A stretch of DNA of 64,000 bases from Hermodice carunculata (GCA_964020975.1 CAXHWN010002588.1:1323310-1387309), one strand, 5' to 3'; positions 22,800 to 36,129 are shown, counted from the first letter of the stretch. The notes: generated by a model from the letters alone, not told the origin. Numbers and translations: made by a program.

Positions 22800-23820
22800 G
22801 GCTTCCATCTTCTACTCCAGTTTCTTACTCGGCTCAATTGAAGGTGTTTTCCAACTGGTGCACCAGTACGGGAATTCACTCTTGGGCTCCACGTGCCGTG
22901 GACATCGCCGACTTTACTGTTGTATTAGTTGGAAGTTTTAGGCAAGACATTGAGAAAAGTGGAGGGGTTTCAATCAGCTATCTTCTCAACCCTTGCCAAA
23001 GTCTTGAACGTGCATATTGGTAGCAATCCTTATCTGTCGGCACTCATTGCATCCTTCTACACCAACAGGCCAGCGACCCAACAGGTCCTACCTTGGTGGG
23101 ACCTACCGCTGGTTTTAGTCATGTTGAAGAAGTGGCCCTTTGAGTGCCTTGAGGACCCTAAGCAGGTTTCCCTTGAGTACTGGACGTGGAAAACTTGTTT
23201 TCTATTAACACTCGCTTCAAGGGCTAGGAGAAGCGAGATCCATGCTCTAGCTTATGACCTTCTCCAATGGTCACCTGACCACTCCCAGGTGACCCTGATG
23301 CCTCACCTGGGCTACCTTGCAAAGAACCAAGTGGCTAGAGATCCGGCTACAGCCTTTAAGGGTTTTACCCTATGTGTGATGGATGATGCTGTTCCTGTCA
23401 AGAAGAGAGCCCTGTGCCCAGCTTGAGCTCTTTGCTGGTACCTTTCCTACAGGGACGGACTCAGAGGGCGGAGGTCTGTCCTCCTTCTACCACTAAGTAA
23501 CCCACGGAAGGAGTAAATTTGCAGAAACATGATTTCATCGTGCATTAAGCAGACAATCCTTAAGGCCTATGAGACATAACTGGATATGCCAAATGCCTTA
23601 CAGCTTGTCTCTGCCAGAGCTCACAAGGTGCTAGCATTCAATGCCTCCTGGTGCACCCTGCAGAATGTTGTGGTTGTCGACATTCTGTGGGCCTGCCAAT
23701 GGAGATTGTCTATGACTTTCTCTGATCACTACTTACATGACATGATAGTGCTTGAGGAGGGCATGTATGCCTTTGCAGGCAGTACAGGCTCCTTTTCTTC
23801 GGTTTTGATACTGGTCCGTT
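22800..23820 (+). pseudogene. DIRS tyrosine recombinase, fossil
   Basis: Begins with SYSAQLKVFSNWCTSTG, a core-binding-like helix region, then LTLASRARRSEIHAL, the conserved arginine block of the DIRS recombinase. It ends in a tail (HDMIVLEEGMYAFAG) that is duplicated at 150-210 in copy 1. It acts on circular DNA intermediates in living relatives. Here it belongs to a broken copy. Confidence 0.75.
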
Positions 23821-24480
23821 AGGCCTTTTCCAGATCCCACAGAGCTGCCACTGCCTTCCAGTTTATGGTACTATTGTGGTTGTATCCTATATAAGCCTAT
23901 AGGTCGGTGCATTTCTTAATGAGCCTTGTAAGGCTTCGTGCCTAGTAGACCTAATCTTGGACAGTATCAGGCAGTTTATCCCAACTTACAGCCTGTTGCC
24001 GGCTTTGACATGGGTATTATAACTGCCCACGGAACCTTATAACAGCCCCCTCCCCACCAGTTTTGCAATTATGCCCTGTTAGATCTCCAGGTCCGATGGA
24101 GCTGAAACCGATAACGTCTACCTAAGCGCCAGTGGTCATGTTGGGGGGCGAGCACTGAGGGGTCCAGTGCAGTCCCATGTGGGCCGGTAAGGAGGGTTTC
24201 TGGTTTAAGCTCCACGTAGCTCTGAGGTTTTCCCTTCAGATGTAGCCTCATCACACTGACTGATAGTTTCCTCCAAGCTGCTGGTCCTGCTGGTCTATGG
24301 AGGTCAGTGTACCTGTAATGGTTACCCCACCGCCAGTATGTTTGTATATCAGCAATGGTGGTTGAGAGGTAACTTTACACAATTAATACTAAATTTTGGA
24401 GCAATATCAGCATTAATAAGTATACTTACCACCCGACCAACCCCGCTTCCTTTTACAGCTGATGTCAACTGACCACTCTT

Positions 24481-24660
24481 CAAAAGAGGAAGGATTATAC
24501 AGGGCGCATGTGCACATGATGCCACCATCAGTTCCACATGAACCAAGAAATGGCGCCATGGGACTGTCAAGTTTTCAGGATCAAGTGTGAGTAGCAAGCT
24601 TCAGGATTTATTGGGTATCATGCCCAGACACAGAGGTCTTGGCAATGGTGATTGAGAGGT
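24481..24660 (-). repeat. right inverted terminal repeat of DIRS copy 2
   Basis: Inverted partner of 13,617-13,798. Just left of it, 24,352-24,372 repeats the outer edge (GCAATGGTG then TTGAGAGGTAA) directly. Also 24,398-24,430 is a 33-base inverted copy, with two mismatches, of 24,658-24,690. This is the kind of internal complementary region that DIRS elements keep next to their right end. Confidence 0.8.
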
Positions 24661-24784
24661 AAGTATACTTATTAATACTGATATTACTCCAAATATCTCC
24701 TTTTAAGTATTAAAAAGATTATAATGTTGATTTTTGTTTGTTATGCACCTCAATCTGACCTTTGTTTTACACATATTTTTACTC

Positions 24785-24840
24785 AGAAAAAAAAAACAAT
24801 TGGGAAACAGGCTTTGCCTATATAAATCCCTCTCGCGAAT
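24785..24840 (-). mobile_element. LINE 3' end fragment
   Basis: 'acaattgggaaacagg' followed by a block ending in 'aatccctct' matches 6,040-6,083, the 3' end of the LINE at 6.0-7.3 kb. Only the last 50 bases or so are present, an extreme 5' truncation. Confidence 0.5.
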
Positions 24841-26110
24841 CTGACCTCTGAAGGTCACGGAAGGTCAACACTCACAACGCCAAAAGAAACCCCATAGTTA
24901 TGTTCCTATGAAGTTTCAATAGTAACTATACACACACTTGGGAAGCACCATTACCCAGATTTAAGACAATTAATATCAATTACTTTTGCGCATTGATGCA
25001 CTGACCATGAATAAGCTTAGCTGAAATTACTAGGGTGTTTTTGAGGATTACGCACATGATGAATTAAAAACAAAACTTGCAGCAATTTAAATTATGCTAA
25101 GTAGCACCATTGGAAATTTCAAATCTTGAATAATTTCAAAGCTATAATAGAGGTGCCATTCCACCTTCCACTCCTATGTTATGCAGTAGTACCCATCTGA
25201 TGAATTGGTAACAAAGGTTGCACAAATTTAAATTATGCAAATTAAGGGCACTTGAAATTTCAAGTCTTGAATATCTCCAAAAGTATACACTCGAGACAGA
25301 TTTGCTCAGCTCTCTGATAGGTGGTGACACCTGGTGAGAGAAATTAAAATTGCAATAGAGCCAGGCATGTTGGAGGAAGTAGAACCATAGTAGTAGGGGT
25401 GGAAGATGCAGTGTGGCTTTGAGTAATATGATGAATTGAACTGGAAGGAATAGTAATAAGTGAAATCCACGAAGCAGCTATATTTGGTCAAAATGTCCAC
25501 AGCCACTGGTAAAAAGTCAGGTGAGGCCACCCTTCCATCTCCCTCGTCACTAGGTAACTCTGCTGTGTCAAAGCTCTATTTTTAGATGTTGCCACTGAGT
25601 ATGTGTAAAAGTTACATAACTTCTGTATGTACACAGGCACCACAGAGGCTAGCATACAAGCTTGGCTGGGCTGTGTAAGACATATGGCTCGGATTACACA
25701 GAGGTTTCTGCAGTAAAATTGAACTTAAGTTGAGTTGGAGTACTTTGGGGGCAATTTAAAGAAGTATTTTCCATCATCCAAGAGATAAGTTGAGTGTTTT
25801 GAAGGAAAACTTCGACCTTGTTACACCGAGGCTGCTTAATTTGTGTCAAGTTTGGCTTTCCAACATTGTTCCTCAAAACCATTTGATTACGCTAACTGGT
25901 TGTATCTGCTATACACTGTAGTACTAGAGTACACATTGTACACTGTCGTAACATTGTTGTACAGAACATACTCTCTTGTACTTGAAGTACCCATTGTACA
26001 TTGTCATATATACACTATAGGAATGAAATACCAATTGTGCATTGTCATACCAATAAGCGTTGAAAACACACACACTGATTTGCTATGCAGCAAATCATCT
26101 TTTCTAGTTA
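24841..26110. repeat. non-coding dispersed repeat of the 36-kb class
   Basis: Contains tandemly related blocks (25,060-25,160 and 25,200-25,300, each with 'aatttaaattatgc' and 'gaatatctcc'-like words) and a run of 'gtacattgtca' words at 25,925-26,050. It ends near 26,075 with 'gatttgctatgcagcaaatc', a small palindrome that recurs at 36,973. It resembles the end of the repeat at 36.1-37.0 kb. No coding content. Confidence 0.45.
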
Positions 26111-26529
26111 GTTGTTTGTTTTTCCCCTTAGATCGGCAGTTTTGCCACACGAGATGTGAAGACAGATCACAGTTTTATCGCCCACCTGGAGACACGTGTG
26201 CTGCTCAACTTGTACACAGCTTTGTTTGGGTATCCATTAGCATTTATTAAGTTATTTTTCAAATATATGTTTTATTTGATGTGTGTGTGTGTGTGTATGT
26301 GTGTTTTATTTGAGTGGGTTGATGAGGACATGGATCTGGTTTGTTGACTCACTTGGTTCATGTACTTAAGAACTTGTTGGAAGGGACGAGGCAGCAAATT
26401 GTTAAAATTTGATAAGTCCTTCCATGCCAGTCCCTGATTTTCCCGTATATATTTACCTGGATTTAAGATGGCATTTGCATGTTTCAATTCATCATAAAAA
26501 GAGCTTTTGTTCAAGTGCTTACATGCCTG
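26111..26529. other. non-coding stretch with short (TG)n
   Basis: A short TG run lies at 26,280-26,303. Nothing else recognised. Confidence 0.4.
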
Positions 26530-26542
26530 GTCTACAGTCATT

Positions 26543-26623
26543 GGTTTTCGCACTGCCTACAAAGTCATGCTGCAGCTGCTCTAAAGGCAGCTGCAGCATG
26601 ACTTTCCAGGCAGTGCAGAAACC
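26543..26623. ncRNA. strong hairpin, possible pre-miRNA or MITE
   Basis: Arms of 37 bases (26,543-26,579 and 26,587-26,623) pair at 33 of 37 positions around a 7-base loop (TCTAAAG). The inner 19 pairs, ending in CATGCTGCAGCTGC, are perfect. Weaker pairing continues outward for about ten bases on each side. Length and loop fit an animal microRNA precursor, but a tiny palindromic MITE would look the same. Either strand could be the transcribed one. Confidence 0.35.
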
Positions 26624-26638
26624 ACAGACCAAGGGTTT

Positions 26639-27008
26639 TAACACTAAATACTAAAAAAGAACTAGACAAAAGCAATTCTTACTGATGTCACACTCTTTAT
26701 TTTCATCAAATGTTATTCCAGTATATGTACAGTAATAGAAAAACAAGACACAAGTCAATCATTGTGGCAATATATGTTGAAATGGTTAGTTATAACATCT
26801 TTTCTCTCGTTTTTGGTATTTAGGGTGCATAACACTAAATACCAAATTAAGAGAACTAAACAGAACTAATTCTTGCTGATACAACACTCTATATTTTTTC
26901 TCAAATGTAATCCAAATATATGGACAGTAATAAACAAATAAGATACAAGTCAATAATCCTGATAGTAATATTTTGTTTAAATGATTAATATAACATCTTT
27001 TCTCTTCT
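26639..27008. repeat. tandem duplication, 191-bp period
   Basis: Two AT-rich units start with 'taacactaaata' at 26,639 and 26,830 and end with 'ataacatcttttctctc'. Identity is about 75-80 percent by eye. Non-coding. Confidence 0.75.
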
Positions 27009-28910
27009 AATTCACGAAGTTTTGACCAAACATTGAGTGAAGGATTAAGTAGTTTATGGTGAAAACCACATTGATGTTAATTTTGGGATTAAAGTTTGGA
27101 TCAGATACAATTATTTATGAATACAGTCACAGTATTATAATTATGCTTGACTGAGTTAGCGATCTGATAAATCTGTCACTGGTTTCAAAATAAAAATGGA
27201 CAAAAGTCATGACCATAATGGCAACATCAGTAGCATGAGTTACAAAATTGCGCAGACCGAGCCTTCGATGCAACATACAACATTTTAATTCCAAAAAGCA
27301 CACAAAATGAATATTGAAACGTAACAATTATATATGAGGGTGTGAATAGTTTAAAGGTGATAGATGTTAAGATATGCCTCCAGACAGTAAATTCAACATG
27401 AAAGCGGCGGTTATCGATCGAAACCCCCCCCCCCCCGAACCCCCCCCCCCCCCCTGGGTCCGTCTGTGGACATTTTCCCCATCATCCAGGAAGATTCATT
27501 TAAAGCTTCATACAGCCCGCACATACAGCCCAACACAAGCGACTGATTACAGGGCTGTAACCTTGGGGTCTGATTGAGCAGATTGGTCAGACCAACATTT
27601 AGCTCATAGTTCTATAAATATTACCAAAATTATGTTAACCTACAGAAAATTTTCTTAGATTTCCAAATTTCTGAATTTGGCCTGACCAACTTTAATCTGA
27701 GGGCTACGGTCCGCAGCCAATGTCAGTGCAAAAATGTTGATGTGCACCTAAACTTGATCCAAAGCCAACAAAATTTCACTAGTAGCAGACAACATCATGG
27801 TGTGTCTGTGTACGAATGCCAACTTGCACATGGAAGGCAAGATGACTGAGTACAAAATCACAGCCAATTAGAAAGTAATATGGTTTGACGTGTTGCCTTT
27901 TCTAAAGCCATTCAGCAGTAGCTTTTATAGCAGGATATAATCATGTGTAATGCAACACCTGGGTAGATGGCCTCATACACTTTGCGTCTTATATATAAAC
28001 TACGGTATTTTGGGGGTTTCTTTTATGAAAGTGCCCGTAAAAACAAACAGCTACAATTCTGACAAGGGTATCATACCAAAATAGTTTACCAAAGATAGAA
28101 GAGGGATGTAAGTTTGAATGAAGTTTGGATAATTAAGTTACACAGTCAAGCGTGGCAAATATGTGCAGTTGTAGTCTCATTTTCTCTGAGTTTTATTGAG
28201 ACAAATTCTGATATCTTCTAATTTTTGCACGACTTTTCATGACACAAATGAGAAGGAACACTTGAGCCCTGATGATGATGGACCCAAGGTGACATTGCTG
28301 AACATCCTGGCGAGATCGATATTTCCGTATCAACATTCAGATGTAATCAGATATCTTGTGACATACTGAAAACTCCATCCTATGATATCGGTAGAGCAAT
28401 TTATCAAACTTTATATCATACCTACACATCAGAAGGATGTTAATATTTTGTCATCATAATATGTACACAACGAATATATTTTGTGTTTAATTTGTAAATG
28501 TGATGATGCTTGGCTACACAGACTTCCCCATTGGAGTTGATTAAGATTGTTGTATCAAGGAAACATGATTATTATTTTTGTCACTTAGTGGATCACATAA
28601 CTCTGATACTCTCAACGTTCATTACCTGACTATTGTTGGGATATAAAACAGTACATTACCATAAAATGTCTTCCATGCGGTTATTGGAGTGAAGTGCACC
28701 GCCTGATCATGGCCAGTTTGCATTTTATTTATGCTTTTCTAAATATCTTAAAACTCATTCTATTCCATTGTGGGGTCCCATTTTAAATTTAAAAAAAAGA
28801 CATACATTATTGCAATCCTTAGGGTAGATCCATTTTTTTTGCATTGACATGGTGCGCTTCTGTTGGAATTGATATGGTTTATGAGAGATCATGTTGTTAT
28901 TACTTTACTT
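27009..28910. other. AT-rich non-coding stretch
   Basis: No gene recognised. A broken poly-C run is at 27,425-27,456. Confidence 0.45.
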
Positions 28911-28914
28911 TAGG

Positions 28915-29165
28915 TAATGTGGTGCAAAAATGCAAGCCAGCTTTCATGATATGTAAATGATAAGGAACAGAAAAAAACCCACAGAAGGGTACAGATGGAC
29001 CGGAAGTATTAGTGATAAGACAGGAATGAGAACGGATTAAGATAAATTCTGAATGTCTGTTGTCGCTCTCACATTTTGTCAAAAACATCTTGAACATGTT
29101 GAGTTATGGTGAAAATACCCTTTTGCATTTTTTCAGAAATGTGATAAGTTGCAAATACTTACATA
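28915..29165 (+). repeat. inverted repeat arm, partner at 33.9 kb
   Basis: About 250 bases that match the reverse complement of 33,868-34,112 at roughly 80 percent by eye. Landmarks are 'tttcatgatatgtaaa', 'gggtacagatggacc' and 'aaaaacatctt'. A (TA)n array lies on the inner side of each copy. Confidence 0.75.
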
Positions 29166-29285
29166 ACTCTGCTGAACTCAGCATGTATTCAAATTATAAA
29201 ATAGATTGATATCTTGACACAGAACAGCTTTGAATTCAATCTTATGTTCAGTGAATGATTGTGGCTTGAACAACTGAATCGATCC

Positions 29286-29288
<3 letters not shown>

Positions 29289-29381
<93 letters not shown>
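29289..29381. repeat. (TA)n-(GA)n compound microsatellite
   Basis: About 53 bases of TA directly followed by about 40 bases of GA. Confidence 0.95.
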
Positions 29382-29382
<1 letters not shown>

Positions 29383-29520
29383 GACTTAAGATCACCTGCA
29401 TAATATACATTGTATGTCTACTTTTGTCTAGTATAAGGCCTACACATATGTAATGGTACCTGCTTTATGAGGCCAACCGTTCAGGCAAGAAAAAGTGACC
29501 ACAAACAGAGCAGGGGCACC

Positions 29521-29522
<2 letters not shown>

Positions 29523-29566
<44 letters not shown>

Positions 29567-29577
29567 TGTGTGTGTGT
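29523..29577. repeat. (TG)n microsatellite
   Basis: TG array abutting the left end of the gypsy-type fossil. Confidence 0.9.
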
Positions 29578-30470
29578 TACATCCCTTACGACTTAACATC
29601 TCCCCCTCAAAAAAAAACAAGAGAACAGAAAAAAATACACACAGAACAAATCAAGTCACCAAATCGTGTATGCCCAGTCTGTGCACCAAGGGGCATATTA
29701 GGGATGTGATGTTTGTTTTAATTTGGAGAGGTCACTGTACTCATTGAGTGTGTACAGAGTCACTGAGTTGGCCTGCTTTGTTGGGGTAACTCTCATGATT
29801 TTGTTAACAATTAGAATAAGCTAGAATGGTGACCCTAGATTCATATGGGAAAGTCCACACCGGTCTCAGTGAACTGGGGTGTGTGACTTAGGAAAAAGTC
29901 TGGAATAGTGACGACATTTCTAAGCCTTGATAAATAAAACAGGTCTTTTCCTGACTGCGAGGAGGAAAATTCTGAGATCTGACAGGAGCTGTGTGACTTC
30001 ATGCCACTGGAACTGTGAACCATTGTTATTTCCAAGTAGATATCAATTTGTATATTGTTCCTGTGGAGTGTGGACAGTGTCTTTGAGTGAATTGGTATAT
30101 CTGGTGTTAATCGTATCACATTGGAACTAAACTGCACCTCTGTGAAATTTGAATCAGCACCGCGCCTTTCAGTACCACATTGGAACTAAAACCGTACCTC
30201 TATGGATTTGTACCAGAATATTTGGCGCCTGCCATAGGACTTCGAACTGTAGGACAGTACTTGGGCATTATCTCTCACCAGGGATTGAATTTTACCTACA
30301 GACTGTTTTACTGTTGAATCCCAACGTAGCTAAGTGTATAATTACATTTAACTACTTTGCACTAATGTTTAATTGTTAATATATTGTTATTGTTAAAGTT
30401 ATATAATCGTAATCATTCTTTGCTGAGTTCTGCCGTGATATAGAATATTCAGAAGGTGAGCATCATAACA
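29575..30470 (+). repeat. 5' long terminal repeat of the Gmr1-like fossil
   Basis: Bounded by TGTTACATCC and CATCATAACA, about 896 bases, followed by 'aattgtgggggcttgtcc' where a primer-binding site is expected. Its middle third recurs at 31,953-32,240. Confidence 0.65.
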
Positions 30471-30641
30471 AATTGTGGGGGCTTGTCCAGGATAAATAAA
30501 AGACAAACGATGAGCGTAAAGCAGATAGATTACATGAAACTGCAGTTTTGGCTGATGACTTTGAGTTGACACACAAAAGCTTCCTTGAAAAACCCAAACA
30601 GGGCCAGTTCAGATTAAAAAAAAAAACCAGAAACCAGAGGA

Positions 30642-31283
30642 ATGGGAACCCCCCACCCCCGTCAAAAATCAGAACAAAAGCCCAATAATTCTCCTCAGGC
30701 TGATAAACCTACTAGTCAGAAAAAAGGCAGATGTTCTTTAATGAACCCACATGCAGTTATTGCCATAAAAAGGGGTCATGTGAAATCTGAGTGTTTTTTA
30801 CTCCAGAGAAGAGCCAATAATACTGGGAAACCAGTTTGTTTAGCCAGCATTAAAGGGCGTCCATCTCTAAATATGTCTAATGGACATTCGGATAATCTGC
30901 ATGGTAAATTTGAAAACCCACATATTTCAGCAGCTGAGTCCATGTTGGATGGCTATGAAAATTTCAAATCTAAAGGGCTAGTGTCACAGGATGAAAATGC
31001 TGTTGACGAGAAAGCATTTATGATCCTAAGGGACACTGGCACTGCCCAGTCGTTACTGTTGGAAGATGTACTTCCTTTGTCAGATGAAACTTACCACAAA
31101 GCCAGTGTATTACATCAGGGTGTTGAAGGAAATTACATAACAGTCCCGCTTCACAAAGTTTACCTGAAGTCTGATTTCAAAATTGGACCAGTGATTGTAT
31201 GTATTGTACCTAGTCTCCCGATAGAAGGTGTGACCTTCCTTCTAGTAAATGATATAGCTGGAGATAATGTGAAAGGTAAATGA
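30642..31283 (+). pseudogene. gag end and protease region of Gmr1-like fossil
   Basis: Shows a basic gag tail with a zinc-knuckle-like Cys/His remnant, then an aspartic protease start at RDTGTAQSLL, with the family-typical SDFKIGPVIVCIVPSLPIEGVTFLLVNDIAG ending shared by many deuterostome gypsy elements (only parts cited: VNDIAG, LPIEGV). In living relatives the protease trims the polyprotein during particle assembly. Part of a broken element. Confidence 0.7.
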
Positions 31284-31559
31284 ATACCATATTTGACTGA
31301 TCAGCCAGTCGCGAGAGAGGACACGGATTATCTTGAGCAGGAATTTCTAGGCATTTTTCCCGCCTGTGTTGCGACAAGGTCAATGGTTCTTGACGCGTCT
31401 AAAGAAGAAGCCAGTGACAAGGATGATTAATGTCTAGGGCTGGCAGAGACATTCGTTGCTGGTAACTTGGAAGACCAAGTAAGCCATGAAGTTAACTTTA
31501 GTCCAGAGGTAAGCCATAATGGTAACCTGTCTGACCAGGTAAACCAAAATGATCATCTG

Positions 31560-31958
31560 AGTCAAACGCCTTGTTTGAATCGAGATAAGCTGATTAAGAA
31601 GCAAAACGCTGACCCTCAGTTAAGAAAATTAGCAGGTACAGCTAAAACTGAAGAAGAGACACAAAAAGACCCGGTCTGTTATTATATCAGGTCAGGAGTG
31701 TTGATGAGGAAATGGAGACCTCCAGCTGCTTTCACTGATGAAGAATGGAGAATCATTCATCAAATCGTGGTTCCTCCATCATGTAGAGTAGAGGTCTTAA
31801 AAACAGCTCACGATTTGCCTATGGCGGGCCACTTGGGTATTAGGAAGACTCATAATGGAATATTACAACACTTCTTTTGGCCCAGATTACATTGGGATGT
31901 GGCAGAATTTTGTAAGACATGTCACACATGTCAAGTGGTTGGAAAACCCAATCCTTGA
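31560..31958 (+). pseudogene. integrase zinc-finger region of Gmr1-like fossil
   Basis: The HHCC finger of a gypsy-type integrase is visible as AHDLPMAGHLGIRKT, HFFWPRLHWDVAEF and CKTCHTCQ. It is preceded by the conserved segment QNADPQLRKL and the VLMRKWRPP block. The catalytic DDE core is not seen. Part of a broken element. Confidence 0.75.
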
Positions 31959-32240
31959 TAGATAAAACAGCGCTTTTCCTGACTGGGAGGAGGCAAATTC
32001 TGAGATCTGTCAGTAGCTGTGTGACTTCAAGCAACTGGGACTGTGAACCATTGTTTTTGTCAAGGAGATACCAATTTATACATTGTACCTGTGGAGTGTG
32101 GACAGTGTCTTTGAGTGAACTGGTATATCTGGTGTACATTGGAACCAAACTGCACCTCTGTGGGATTTGGTTCAGCGCTGGGCCTTTGAGTACTACATTG
32201 AAACTAAACCAAACATCTGTGGGATGTGTTCATATAATTA
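31953..32240 (+). repeat. partial 3' terminal repeat of the Gmr1-like fossil
   Basis: Direct copy of 29,925-30,217, sharing 'gaggaggcaaattctgag'-like and 'gtggagtgtggacagtgtc' blocks, at about 88 percent identity by eye. Confidence 0.8.
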
Positions 32241-33849
<1,609 letters not shown>

Positions 33850-33867
33850 CAAAGTAATATAAATATT

Positions 33868-34112
33868 TGCAACTTATCACATGAATGAAAAATTGCAAAA
33901 GGATGATTTATTGTTATCATAACTCAACATGTTTAAGATGTTTTTGACAAAATCTGAGAGCGACAATAGACATTCAAAATATATTTAAATCCATTGTCAT
34001 TCCTATCCTATCAGTAATACTTCTGGTCCATCTGTACCCTTCTGTATGTTTTTTCTATGTTTCTTTTTGTTTACATATCATGAAAGTTGGCTTGTATTTA
34101 TGCACCACATTA
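33868..34112 (-). repeat. inverted repeat arm, partner at 28.9 kb
   Basis: Reverse-complement partner of 28,915-29,165, separated from the TA array by about 20 bases. Confidence 0.75.
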
Positions 34113-34530
34113 ACTGAAAAAAGTGACAGGCTAAACATTTACAAAAAGGAAAGCAATTTTCTGGAAGATTCCTCGATATTTGATGCAGCTTTTTTCATAT
34201 TGAACACTTTTCTTTCCAAATTTATGGCACCTAATGTATTCAACTGAGGGTATTTAACACTATTCACATTTCGTGGTAGTTACCATGGATGCCCTGAAAA
34301 CCTTAATACTGCAACATTGCTATTGACTGGAATTTTTGGATTGTCGCATGTTAATATGGAGGACACCTTGGTTATTGATTGTAAATATATTTTAAGTTGT
34401 CCCTTTCTATTAATACTTATTAGTGTGTACTTATTCAGCTGTATGTGCAACCCAATATAGAAAATTATTGCAGACTACATCAAGGTTTTTGTCACTGGAT
34501 TTCTTGTCAAATTAACCTCAAATAAAAGTA

Positions 34531-34986
34531 CAGTCAAACTGTTTTAAGGGACCACCCTTGGGAACCGATGAAAATGGTCCCTTACCACAGGTGGTCCCAC
34601 AAGACAGAGTCCATACTTCGATCAACTAAAACGAAAAGACATGTCACTAAATATACACAAACCTTTATTAGAATATGATAAAATAGTTCAAAGAAAATCA
34701 GCATTTGCCACGGGAAGTTATGTAGATTACCACTTTAACAATTATACAATAAAGAGGCCAAGAAAAAAAATTCCACTCAAAATTTTTTTATATTTTTGGC
34801 AACAGATGGCGCTATAGTCCCTTAACACTGGTAAATTGATACGACCCGGTTTACCTGGTCGCTGGGCGCGTTGGACAAGTGGGCCCTTACGACAGGTAAA
34901 AAACAGAAGAAAATTGTTGTGGGGGGGGGGGACTTAGGACTGTCGCTTATGACAGGTGGTCCCTTAAGAATGGGCAGGTTTGACCG
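34531..34986. mobile_element. MITE of pogo/Tigger (Tc1-mariner) type
   Basis: 456 bases with terminal inverted repeats CAGTCAAACTG and CAGGTTTGACCG, extended by TTAAGGGACCACC on both arms, flanked by TA on each side. TA duplication and CAG termini are typical of pogo/Tigger derivatives. No transposase is encoded, so it is non-autonomous. Confidence 0.85.
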
Positions 34987-36129
34987 TACTGCCTTTTAAT
35001 ATGAGGTAACAAAATTTACATAACCTTGTCAGTTATATATATGCAGATTTAGGACATTTTTTAGCTTTTATAATTATGCAATGCAATTTGAATTTTCAAA
35101 ATCTTATGTGTAGACATATATTCTCAAGGATCTATTGTGTAAAGTTATAATGGGAGGATTTTTCAAACTTGTTTCTTCATAAAAAAGGCAAAAAAGGTAG
35201 AATTAGGGGAAAGCACAACTAAACTTGCTTTGCAACGTGAGGCTAAAACTGGTTTCAAGCTGGCCAGGTGATTTTCTATTCATCCGGTATATCACTGCTT
35301 GATATCAAACAAAGGGTCAACCAATACAGAGGTGTTAAACTCCCAAAGGTCAAGGCAGAGTGTCCTAGTGTAACTTGAATATGTAGCTTGGCTGCTACCG
35401 TTTCTTGTTTCACAGGGGTAGGAAACTCAAAATGTTTTCAGAAGGAGAGAAAAACTAAATTTCACTCAGTTTTCACAAAAGTAACACATGCAGTCCCTGG
35501 GTCCTTAGATGTTGGAGTTAATATGTTAGTTATTGGATCGGTTACAATAACATGGATAACCTATGAAGACCAGATCCTGGACTGCAGTGGTATTGACAGT
35601 TTTATGTGTCTAATGGCCTGTCTGTACAAAGCATTCGCCTATTTCATTGTGTAAAAAAAAAAAAAGGGATGTATAATTATATAATTATTCAGACCTGCAT
35701 AAATTGTCAATGTATGACTATGCAAGTGTTTATTTTACAACCACTGGGACTGAATATAAGGCCCCAGTGTGCTTCTACTTCAGTTATCACTGGCATGTGG
35801 TTTAACTAGGATAATCTATCCAACTAGAAAGGGTACATACTGGTTCAGGGGTAAGTCAAATTGTTTTTATCTGAACCTGTACTATACAGATTTGGTAATT
35901 ATGTTTTGCTTGACAGGTATTCTTTCATAATGAGGCTCTGCATTTACAAGCAAAACTTCACGTATTTAGCTAAATCATCATATGCCACGTTCATATTTAT
36001 TCATTATTATATCTGTGTGCCAACACAGACATATTGTTTTTCTAGGAATTCTTTATTTCTTTCTTTCTGTCTTTCTTCTTTCTTTCTTTCTATACAGGCA
36101 AATTTGTCCGACATTTCATTTGAAAAGTA
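34987..36129. other. non-coding stretch
   Basis: No gene recognised. Short TTTC-rich tract at 36,055-36,092. Confidence 0.4.

Larger units (their letters stand above)
13605..24690 (+). mobile_element. DIRS-type retroelement (copy 2), fossil, interrupted
   Basis: A DIRS-type element uses a tyrosine recombinase instead of an integrase and has inverted rather than direct terminal repeats. Here inverted repeats at 13,617-13,798 and 24,481-24,660 bracket the parts in the expected order: gag-like region (about 18,080-18,650), a long linker, reverse transcriptase with RNase H (about 21,000-22,570), and tyrosine recombinase (about 22,800-23,820). Coding parts are GC-rich against an AT-rich background. 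Some 4 kb between the left repeat and the gag-like region is a different recombinase element (about 14,050-18,080), apparently inserted into the leader. The two terminal repeats are only about 83 percent identical by eye, so the copy is old. It is broken, with about ten or more breaks, and cannot be active. Confidence 0.8.
29575..32240 (+). mobile_element. Ty3/gypsy element, Gmr1-like, fossil
   Basis: A long terminal repeat (29,575-30,470, TGTTAC...ATAACA) is followed by a gag end and protease region (30,642-31,283), an integrase zinc-finger region (about 31,560-31,958) and a partial second repeat (31,953-32,240) matching 29,925-30,217. The protease is followed by the integrase zinc finger with no reverse transcriptase between them, the order of the Gmr1-like group. 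Reverse transcriptase and RNase H are not seen. The two repeats differ at about 12 percent of positions by eye, so the insertion is old. Several breaks; not functional. Confidence 0.75.

Noticed and set aside
35388-35654. 89-codon plus-strand frame considered as an exon
   Set aside because: No recognised domain, and the surrounding sequence shows no coding bias or splice pattern that stands out.
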